Part shown: positions 7,021-12,799 of the stretch, one piece after another
Numbering within the stretch: the stretch's first letter is position 1
Layout of the letters: the number at the start of each line of letters is the position of its first letter
Source of the DNA: CAYJAD01 sp964372165
GTDB taxonomy: Bacteria > Desulfobacterota > Desulfovibrionia > Desulfovibrionales > Desulfovibrionaceae
Assembly (NCBI GenBank): GCA_964372165.1
Contig: CAYJPT010000062.1
Location: 1-12,799 of the forward strand
Direction of reading: 5' to 3'
Length of the DNA: 12,799 nucleotides
Translations under genes and position numbers: made by a program
Notes under the pieces: model-generated
Database searches by the model: none
What the model saw: only the letters and a program-made list of their open reading frames with translations
Told to the model about the DNA's origin: nothing

Positions 7021-7045
7021 CCACTACCTCCTTAATTTGGGTGCA

Positions 7046-7062
7046 GAAATAGCAGCTATTTC
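7046..7062. promoter_or_regulatory. 8-bp inverted repeat in the nfeD leader
   Basis: GAAATAGC at 7046-7053 and GCTATTTC at 7055-7062 are perfect mirror complements around one base. The site sits about 25 bases before the nfeD start codon and downstream of the glycosyltransferase gene on the same strand. It is not followed by a T-tract, so an operator or leader hairpin is more likely than a terminator. Confidence 0.35.
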
Positions 7063-7139
7063 AATAAGAACATTACACGTTTTGCTAGAAAAATACAATA
7101 GAAAGTGTTTTACACAATTATTTCTTTATCACATTTTTA

Positions 7140-8072
7140 TTAATATAAAAAGTTAATTCCTCGTTCTTTAATTAAAGGCCGCAGTTCTTTTAACATTAAT
7201 CCTAAAGCATTATCATTAACAGCCCAACGGTCCAGCAATATTTTCAATATTTTTCCAAGAAATTTTTTACCTTCATCAGTTGCAGGTGTTATGGCAAGTG
7301 CAATATTAAACTGCGTGTATGCAATTCCTAGGGGGATAAGTTCAGGAATGTGTATATTTTTATCATAAGCAGAAGCATGCATGGCTTGCAATACTCTAGA
7401 CCATTTTTGCTCTTGATTAGGTTCTTGACGTGGTGGATCAATACGAAAAAAAGTTGCCTCTTCACACAATGTCATCCTGCCATAGGCTGCCACTTGCGAT
7501 AAAACAGCATGATCAATACCATTAAATCTACTTTTTTCACATTCTAAATAAGCTCTTAAAAAAACATTTTTTCTAAAAAGACCATAATAAAGTGTACAAT
7601 TTGATAAACATTCAATAGTTGCAAGCACTCGCATCATAGCATCATCATGTGCTAAATACTTAGCAAAGTAATAGTCATAATGTAGCTTAAAAGCATAATT
7701 ATCAGTTAAGTGAACAGCATTAGTATAAGCTAAAACACTGTCTGTTGTATCTAAGATTTGCCTAAGTTTAGAAATATAATTTTTTGAAAGTAAATCATGA
7801 CCACCCATAATCATAAAATACTCATGCTCTGATAAGTTAATACAATTTAAAAAATTATCTGTAACAGATTGTGTTTGCTCAAAACGGTGATATTTAATAT
7901 GCGGGTATTTTGCAGCATATTCTAAACATATTTCAGAACTTCCATCTGTTGAAGCATTATCAGAAATCACAATTTGATCAACTTCTTGCTGCACAACAGA
8001 ATGCAAAGTGTTTTCAATGTAATTAATTTCATTATAAACAGGTATACCAATAGTAGCCTTTGCTGCTTTCAT
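7140..8072 (-). CDS. Family 2 glycosyltransferase
   Basis: This 310-residue GT-A fold glycosyltransferase of family 2 would transfer a nucleotide-activated sugar to a glycan acceptor at the cytoplasmic membrane face. IGIPVYNE at residues 8-15 and ISDNASTDGS at 36-45 are the standard nucleotide-binding motifs. MGGHD at 89-93 occupies the position of the metal-binding DxD-type motif, reduced here to His-Asp. The C-terminal half (about 110-310) has no motif I can assign, so donor and acceptor are unknown. AAGGT lies seven bases before the ATG. There is no clear transmembrane segment. It is the last gene of the sugar-modification cluster and probably installs the modified sugar made by the genes upstream. 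Confidence 0.85.
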   Translation of the reverse strand: MKAAKATIGIPVYNEINYIENTLHSVVQQEVDQIVISDNASTDGSSEICLEYAAKYPHIKYHRFEQTQSVTDNFLNCINLSEHEYFMIMGGHDLLSKNYISKLRQILDTTDSVLAYTNAVHLTDNYAFKLHYDYYFAKYLAHDDAMMRVLATIECLSNCTLYYGLFRKNVFLRAYLECEKSRFNGIDHAVLSQVAAYGRMTLCEEATFFRIDPPRQEPNQEQKWSRVLQAMHASAYDKNIHIPELIPLGIAYTQFNIALAITPATDEGKKFLGKILKILLDRWAVNDNALGLMLKELRPLIKERGINFLY

Positions 8073-8180
8073 AATTACCTTACATTTATGATTATTACAA
8101 ATTTACTGACAATATTAGCCTAAGTACTTAAAATAGCCTACAACTATAATGATACACTTTATATAAATGCCAATAGCTTT

Positions 8181-8951
8181 TTATTTTTTCCGTAAATATC
8201 CGCTTGGTGCAACAGAAATTAATAACTTGGCATCCATTTCAACATCAATTTCAAATGTATCATCTTTTTGTAAAAATGATTGCACGGCTGTCATGGGGCT
8301 ATTTCCTTTTGTCCATGACCTATCAGGATATGCATCACAGGGCATGCGCTCAACAATAGTATCAAACACAACACAATAAGAACCAGTAGTTACAAGGTTT
8401 GCATAGGCATTAAGCTCAGCAAGTACATGCTCATGAGTATGGTTTGAATCCAAAAGCACCATAATGTTTTGATAATTTTTGGCAAGCGTTTTAATTTTTG
8501 CAATCATATCTGCATCAATGCTTGAGCCTTCGTACAGACTAATACGCCCAAGTTTGAACATTGGGTGATTTTCGATAGCTATGCGATTATAAGGGCGAAT
8601 ATCAACATCAATACCAATAACATGAGCATCAATACTACCACCACAAATGGCATTTAACTCCAGTAATGATGCGTAAAATATTATAGACCCACCATGTGCT
8701 ATACCTGTTTCAATTATTAAATCTGGCTGAACTCTAAATATGAGCTCTTGCATGGCAATCATATCTTGTGGATATTGTATGATAGGTCGACCAAGCCAAG
8801 AAAAATTATAAGAGTATTTTTTTAAGCTTGGCTTGCACATAAAGGCAGTGGCTAAATTTAATGCTTCAACATCATTACTTTGCTTCTTGATATTTTCATT
8901 AACCTCTTGCAGAAAATCTTGCTGCACTTTATCTATATATTTGGTATTCAT
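8181..8951 (-). CDS. CmcI/cephalosporin-hydroxylase-family sugar O-methyltransferase
   Basis: This 256-residue protein belongs to the CmcI family (named after a cephamycin protein), which is a SAM-dependent methyltransferase fold. YSYNFSWLGRPIIQYPQD at residues 46-63 is the characteristic N-terminal block. ETGIAHGGS at 81-89 is the SAM-binding loop, GIDVDIRP at 113-120 follows, and LLDSNHTHEHV at 167-177 supplies acidic and His residues likely to bind metal or substrate. APSGYLRK near the end is a relic of the family C-terminus. In glycan clusters these proteins usually O-methylate a sugar; the hydroxylase name is historical. The start at 8951 overlaps the upstream reductase gene by 23 bases and has no evident ribosome site, so coupling is likely. 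Confidence 0.82.
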   Translation of the reverse strand: MNTKYIDKVQQDFLQEVNENIKKQSNDVEALNLATAFMCKPSLKKYSYNFSWLGRPIIQYPQDMIAMQELIFRVQPDLIIETGIAHGGSIIFYASLLELNAICGGSIDAHVIGIDVDIRPYNRIAIENHPMFKLGRISLYEGSSIDADMIAKIKTLAKNYQNIMVLLDSNHTHEHVLAELNAYANLVTTGSYCVVFDTIVERMPCDAYPDRSWTKGNSPMTAVQSFLQKDDTFEIDVEMDAKLLISVAPSGYLRKK

Positions 8952-9792
8952 TATAATAATCTGTTAAATTCTTATCTAAGCTACTAAAGGAATCAATGCT
9001 TTGAACTCCACTCAAGTTCTTTATATCAGCAACTATTGGTGGGGTTTTATCTAGTACTTCATTTGATAAAATTTTTCCTTTATAGGCAAATTTTTGTGAT
9101 AAAGCATGCAATAAATCTTGTACCATATTCCCCTTACCAGTACCCACATTAATACGCCCAGAATAATCAGAAAGTAGAATATTAATTAATGACTTAGCTG
9201 CATCTTTCACATCAATAAAATCCATTGTGCGATATAGCGCATTGGTAACAAAGTCATAATCTTTCGCAAATGCTTTAGAGGCAGCAGAAAAAAGACGATG
9301 TTTTGGTTCATTTACTCCAAAAACATAAAAAGGACGACACCAAGCCCAAGAAAAAGATTTTTTTATAGCATACTCTTGCAAAAAATTGCTCAGTTCAAGT
9401 TTGCTTCTACCGTATAAAGTATGCGGTATTGTATCAAAATTTGGCTCTACTTCTTCAACACAAAGGACATCATCATTAAAAACATATTCAAAACTTGTCC
9501 CAACCCCCACAAAGCGTTGCCCACCTTGAGCAGCAAAAGCTTTGATTAGCTCTTTTCCAGCATTAAGCCAAGCTATGTTCTTTTCATTTTGAGCATAATT
9601 TGGCTCAGTATACCACGCAAGATGCAAAATGTGGCTTGGGCGAGTATGTAAAATCATTTTTTTTATATCTTGCAAATAAAGCAAGTCATAGTCATTTTTG
9701 TTATAACTAAAAAAATGAATATCTTTGTCTCGCAAAATTTTGCAACACTCTTGGCCAATAAAGCCTGTAGAACCAGTTATAAGTATACGCAT
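8929..9792 (-). CDS. NAD-dependent epimerase/dehydratase-family nucleotide-sugar reductase
   Basis: This 287-residue extended short-chain dehydrogenase has the nucleotide-sugar epimerase/dehydratase fold. GSTGFIG at residues 7-13 is the NAD(P) glycine loop. The catalytic set is visible as GTSFEY at 98-103 and YGRSK with Tyr127 and Lys131. HLAWYTEPNY at 57-66 is a block I associate with the subgroup encoded beside sugar methyltransferases. A likely role is 4-keto reduction of a deoxysugar after C-methylation, but epimerisation cannot be excluded. The ATG at 9792 has no clear ribosome site. It lies 32 bases after the C-methyltransferase gene and overlaps the next gene by 23 bases, so it is in the same transcript. 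Confidence 0.82.
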   Translation of the reverse strand: MRILITGSTGFIGQECCKILRDKDIHFFSYNKNDYDLLYLQDIKKMILHTRPSHILHLAWYTEPNYAQNEKNIAWLNAGKELIKAFAAQGGQRFVGVGTSFEYVFNDDVLCVEEVEPNFDTIPHTLYGRSKLELSNFLQEYAIKKSFSWAWCRPFYVFGVNEPKHRLFSAASKAFAKDYDFVTNALYRTMDFIDVKDAAKSLINILLSDYSGRINVGTGKGNMVQDLLHALSQKFAYKGKILSNEVLDKTPPIVADIKNLSGVQSIDSFSSLDKNLTDYYNEYQIYR

Positions 9793-9824
9793 AATATCAC
9801 AACATTTATTGTTATAATGCTAAG

Positions 9825-11066
9825 CTAGAAATAATCTTTTATAACTAAACTTGGTATAGCTGTTACACACTTACCACCCCATTGATTAATGAATTTAAGT
9901 TGTGCGCTTAATTCTTCTTTCAAATTCCATGGTAAAATCAACATATAATCAGGTTTTTCTTGATGCACCATGGCATCACTTACTACAGGAATACGACTAC
10001 CCGGCAAAAGCAAGCCTTGCTTATATGGTGATGCATCAACAACAAAAGCAAGTAAATCCTGCCTAATACCAAAGAAATTTAGCAAAGTATTGCCCTTGGC
10101 AGCAGCTCCATAACCTGCAACCAATTTACCATCTTCCCTAGCTTGCATTAAAAAGCGCATAAGTTCAAAGCGAATTTTATCTATACGACCTTGAAATGAA
10201 AGGTAAAATTCTAATTTATGCATTCCTGCAGCTTCTTCTTTCAAAATAAGTTTTTGCACCGACTCTCTTGTTTTGTGCAAAGCATCATCTTTACAAGCAT
10301 ATAGGCGGATAGAACCACCATGTGTAGGTAGCTCTTCCACATGAAAGAGTCGTAAACCGTGTTTTTTAAGAATATTTTGCACACAAAGCACACTATGATA
10401 AAAATAGTGCTCATGGTAAATAGTATCAAATTGGCATTGTTCATACAAGCAGAGCAAATGTGGAATTTCCATGGTCATTACACCTTGCGGAGCAAGGATG
10501 CATTCTATACCTGCCAGCAAATCATTAATATTTGGCACATGTGCAAAAACATTAATACCGCATATTAAATCAGCTTGTTTACCTTCTTCACTTAGTTTTA
10601 GTGCTAATTCCTTAGTAAAAAAACTAGTTATAGTCTTAACACCTTTTTTTTCTGCTTCTTTTGCAGCCTGCACACTGGGATCAACACCAAGACAATTTAT
10701 ACCTAACTGCACAGCATGCTGTAATAAATATCCATCATTAGAGCCAATTTCTAAAATAAATGATTTATTATCAAGCTTTAGCTCACTGACCATGTCTTGC
10801 ACATATTTTTTTGCATGCGCTACCCATGAAGCAGAATATGAAGAAAGATACACATAATCGGGCGTAAATATCTCTTGTGCAGATTTAAATTCCGGTACTT
10901 GCACCAAAAAGCATTTGGAGCAAACAAAAACCTTTAATGGGTAAAATAATTCTGGAGCTGACAATTGCTCAGGACGCAAAAAAGCATTAGAAGGAGGACA
11001 TGTGCCAAGGTCAGCAAAGACATGCTCTAATGGACTTTGGCAAAAATGACAAAAACAATCTGACAT
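9825..11066 (-). CDS. NovU/TcaB9/TylC3-type SAM-dependent sugar C-methyltransferase
   Basis: This 413-residue three-part methyltransferase carries an N-terminal zinc ribbon (Cys6, Cys9, Cys49, Cys52) and a SAM-binding Rossmann domain with LEIGSNDGYLL at residues 105-115. The C-terminal domain holds GYGAAAKGNTLL at 318-329. The motifs IYHEHYFYHS at 216-225 and PTHGGSIRLY at 247-256 are typical of NDP-sugar C-3 methyltransferases. As I recall the TcaB9 structure, its active-site residues are Tyr76, His181, Tyr222, Glu224 and His225. Tyr71, His176, Tyr217, Glu219 and His220 here sit at a constant offset of five. That supports methylation of a 4-keto sugar carbon. AGGAG lies just before the ATG at 11066. 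The nucleotide and sugar are unknown. Confidence 0.88.
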   Translation of the reverse strand: MSDCFCHFCQSPLEHVFADLGTCPPSNAFLRPEQLSAPELFYPLKVFVCSKCFLVQVPEFKSAQEIFTPDYVYLSSYSASWVAHAKKYVQDMVSELKLDNKSFILEIGSNDGYLLQHAVQLGINCLGVDPSVQAAKEAEKKGVKTITSFFTKELALKLSEEGKQADLICGINVFAHVPNINDLLAGIECILAPQGVMTMEIPHLLCLYEQCQFDTIYHEHYFYHSVLCVQNILKKHGLRLFHVEELPTHGGSIRLYACKDDALHKTRESVQKLILKEEAAGMHKLEFYLSFQGRIDKIRFELMRFLMQAREDGKLVAGYGAAAKGNTLLNFFGIRQDLLAFVVDASPYKQGLLLPGSRIPVVSDAMVHQEKPDYMLILPWNLKEELSAQLKFINQWGGKCVTAIPSLVIKDYF

Positions 11067-11112
11067 ATAAGCTCCTATACTTAGGGATACGATTGTATAT
11101 TATTTCAAAATC

Positions 11113-11135
11113 TTATAATTTTAAGAAAATTATAA
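11113..11135. terminator. AT-only hairpin after the cupin gene
   Basis: TTATAATTTT at 11113-11122 pairs with AAAATTATAA at 11126-11135 around a three-base loop, immediately after the stop codon of the cupin gene on the minus strand. With no G-C pairs it is thermodynamically weak. It may be a partial stop or merely AT-rich coincidence. Confidence 0.3.
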
Positions 11136-11137
11136 AG

Positions 11138-11611
11138 CTAATCCCAACTATATGCTATAAAATTTTTATTTTTTCGTAAACCTTCTTGAGGGTCATGTGG
11201 TAAATCTACACAATTACAAATAAGGGCTTTACTACTTCCTGTGTTCGCAAATCCATACCAAATAAATGGAGGTAGGTACAACAACTGATAATTTTGCTCA
11301 CGACCCAAAAAAACCTCCTGCACAACGCCACAACAAGGGCTTTGTATTCGCAAATCACATAGTACAACTTTAACTTCACCATATGGTACAGCTAAATTCT
11401 GACTTTGTTTTGTGTGCATTTTCCATGCATTAACAGAGTTTACATTGAGTTCAGAAAAGTAAACTTCACCAAATTGCTTAAATAAAGGCGAGTCTAAACG
11501 CAGCATATGCAGTACAGCACCGTCGTTGGTAGGAATTATCTTTAAATCGTGAATCAAAACATCATGAATTAACCCCATTTTAAGAGGCATTGTATTACAA
11601 GATTGCTTCAT
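11138..11611 (-). CDS. RmlC-like cupin, dTDP-4-dehydrorhamnose 3,5-epimerase-related
   Basis: From the chosen start the protein has 157 residues and looks like a compact member of the RmlC cupin family, whose classical members epimerise C3 and C5 of a 4-keto-6-deoxy nucleotide sugar. WKMHTKQSQNL at 63-73 carries His66, equivalent to the catalytic base. VLCDLR at 83-88, YLPPFIWYGF at 112-121 and NCVDLPHDP at 133-141 follow the family pattern. The tyrosine that acts as general acid in RmlC appears to be replaced in the ICNCVD segment, by my eye alignment. The frame stays open back to a TTG at 11671, five bases after argC. ATG codons exist at 11647, 11611 and 11578, and none has a good ribosome site. 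Family length favours 11611 or 11578. It probably acts with the C-methyltransferase and the reductase downstream. Confidence 0.72.
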   Translation of the reverse strand: MKQSCNTMPLKMGLIHDVLIHDLKIIPTNDGAVLHMLRLDSPLFKQFGEVYFSELNVNSVNAWKMHTKQSQNLAVPYGEVKVVLCDLRIQSPCCGVVQEVFLGREQNYQLLYLPPFIWYGFANTGSSKALICNCVDLPHDPQEGLRKNKNFIAYSWD

Positions 11612-11676
11612 ATTTAATACTTTATCCACATAGCGACAAGCAACCATTGAATGATAATTCAAACAAGTCAAAGCAA

Positions 11677-12738
11677 TTAAGGCATTAGCGGCGCTGTCAT
11701 AAGTCCGGTAGTTGCTGGCAAACCAAACATAATATTACCATTGGCAATGGCTTGGCCAGAAGCTCCACGACAAAGGTTATCTATAGCACTGATTACAATT
11801 AAGCGTTTAGTACGTTCATCTATCACAAGTCCAATATCGCAAAACATAGTACCACGAACATTGCGTGTCTCTGGTAGTTGCCCCATTGGCAAGACACGTA
11901 CCCAAGGGCTGTATTGCCATGTTTCAGTGTAAATTTTGTGTATTGAAGCAATATCTATTTCTTTTGCTAACTTACCATACATAGTAGACAAAATACCACG
12001 CCCAATAGGCAAAAGGTGCGGATTAAAAGAAACAGTTATAGGCGCATTAACTATACGTGAAAGTTCTTGCTCTATTTCTGGCGTATGCCTATGTTTACCT
12101 ATATTATAAGCTCTAAAAGAGTCTGCAACCTCACAAAACAATGTGCTAACATTGGCTGTACGTCCAGCACCAGTAGCACCTGATTTTGCATCAATTACAA
12201 TGTCATCTGCATATATGCACCCATGCTTAAGTGCCGGGTATAAACCAAGTATAGCCGAGGTGGGATAACAACCGGGGTTTGCAATAAGTTTAGCGTTTGT
12301 TATGTCAGAGCCATAAAGTTCTGGCAAACCATACACGGCTTCCCCAAGGCTTGCATGTTGGGTGTGCTTGGTATTATACCATTTTTCATAAACATTAACA
12401 TCTTTAATACGAAAATCAGCCGAAAGGTCTACCACACGTACTTGTTTTTCACGTAATTGTGCCCCAACTTCCATAGCAGTGCCATGTGGTACAGCTAGGA
12501 AAACTAGATCGCAACTCTCAGCAACTACATCAACATCCAACTTACTTATTATAACATTACAGCCTGCAAGTCCTTCAATAAAAGGATAAAATTCTCCTAA
12601 ACGCTTACCTGCTTCTGAGCGTGATGAGGCTAAAACCAAGCGCATATTTGGATGCGACGTTAAAAGACGCACCAATTCCATACCTGTATAACCAGTAACC
12701 CCAACAAGACCTACCTTAATATGCGTTGCAGCACTCAT
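11677..12738 (-). CDS. argC: N-acetyl-gamma-glutamyl-phosphate reductase
   Basis: This 353-residue enzyme catalyses the NADPH-dependent reduction of N-acetylglutamyl 5-phosphate to N-acetylglutamate semialdehyde, the third step of arginine biosynthesis, in the cytoplasm. GLVGVTGYTGMELVRLL at residues 10-26 is the dinucleotide loop. ANPGCYPT carries the catalytic Cys157. SGATGAGR at 186-193 and HRHTPEI at 216-222, with its conserved histidines, complete the active site. Length is that of the long, type 1 ArgC. GGGGAG (about 12743-12750 on the minus strand) is a strong ribosome site for the ATG at 12738. No other arginine gene is in the window. It is followed after five bases or more by a sugar gene, so it may head the glycan transcript by position rather than function. 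Confidence 0.95.
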   Translation of the reverse strand: MSAATHIKVGLVGVTGYTGMELVRLLTSHPNMRLVLASSRSEAGKRLGEFYPFIEGLAGCNVIISKLDVDVVAESCDLVFLAVPHGTAMEVGAQLREKQVRVVDLSADFRIKDVNVYEKWYNTKHTQHASLGEAVYGLPELYGSDITNAKLIANPGCYPTSAILGLYPALKHGCIYADDIVIDAKSGATGAGRTANVSTLFCEVADSFRAYNIGKHRHTPEIEQELSRIVNAPITVSFNPHLLPIGRGILSTMYGKLAKEIDIASIHKIYTETWQYSPWVRVLPMGQLPETRNVRGTMFCDIGLVIDERTKRLIVISAIDNLCRGASGQAIANGNIMFGLPATTGLMTAPLMP

Positions 12739-12750
12739 GCTATCTCCCCT

Positions 12751-12799
12751 AAAATTAACTTAAGTAAATGCTGATTTATTCTGCAAGCAGAATAAATCA
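12751..12799. repeat. Dispersed hairpin repeat, copy B (5' of argC), cut by window end
   Basis: TGATTTATTCTGC at 12772-12784 pairs with GCAGAATAAATCA at 12787-12799. It is preceded by AAAATTAA at 12751-12758 and AAATGC at 12766-12771, as in copy A. Compared with copy A the third stem pair is A-T instead of G-C, with both sides changed. It sits 12 bases before the argC start codon, directly upstream of the ribosome site. Confidence 0.75.

Noticed and set aside
6830..7024. Overlapping minus-strand frame starting four bases before nfeD
   Set aside because: It is a different frame of the same DNA. The AAGGAGG site and membrane/OB-fold pattern support the nfeD frame instead.
8116..8140. Direct repeat TAGCCTA twice (8116-8122 and 8134-8140) before the glycosyltransferase gene
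   Set aside because: Seven-base repeats in AT-rich spacer are not significant by themselves, and no convincing promoter is linked to them.
10471..10857. 128-codon plus-strand frame within the C-methyltransferase gene
   Set aside because: It is antisense to the SAM-binding domain, whose motifs are clear on the minus strand.

Overview
The window is AT-rich DNA from a Gram-negative anaerobe. The best guess is an AT-rich member of the Desulfovibrionaceae. This rests on a ferredoxin-dependent 2-oxoglutarate oxidoreductase next to ADP-forming succinyl-CoA synthetase, an argC of the type I associate with that family, and an NfeD/SPFH pair. The assignment is inference from gene content and remembered protein style, not from a database search. 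There are no rRNA or tRNA genes, CRISPR arrays, transposases or phage genes.

Left third, plus strand (about 334-5240): a six-gene energy module, korD-korA-korB-korC-sucC-sucD. The first four genes encode 2-oxoglutarate:ferredoxin oxidoreductase (ferredoxin-like, alpha, TPP-binding beta and gamma subunits). The next two encode succinyl-CoA synthetase. Together they convert 2-oxoglutarate to succinate, reduce ferredoxin and form one ATP by substrate-level phosphorylation. A 333-base non-coding leader with three short palindromes precedes the module. A 10-bp hairpin separates korC from sucC, and a strong inverted repeat closes the module against the opposing genes.

Middle, minus strand (about 5408-7020): nfeD followed by an SPFH/band-7 membrane protein gene, a classic partnership. 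The 245 bases between them are unusual. They hold an extended -10 promoter candidate, imperfect tandem repeats and a 13-bp hairpin that recurs at the far end of the window with a compensatory base-pair change.

Right half, minus strand (about 7140-12738): argC (arginine biosynthesis) followed by five genes for a surface or secreted glycan. These are a RmlC-like cupin, a NovU/TcaB9-type sugar C-methyltransferase, a nucleotide-sugar reductase/epimerase, a CmcI-family O-methyltransferase and a family 2 glycosyltransferase. The set suggests synthesis, methylation and transfer of a branched, O-methylated deoxysugar. The early steps (nucleotidyltransferase, 4,6-dehydratase) are not in the window.

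Most candidates for something new are non-coding: the covarying hairpin repeat placed just upstream of two genes, and the repeat-rich leader of the SPFH gene. The probable branched-sugar cassette is the most interesting protein-level content.
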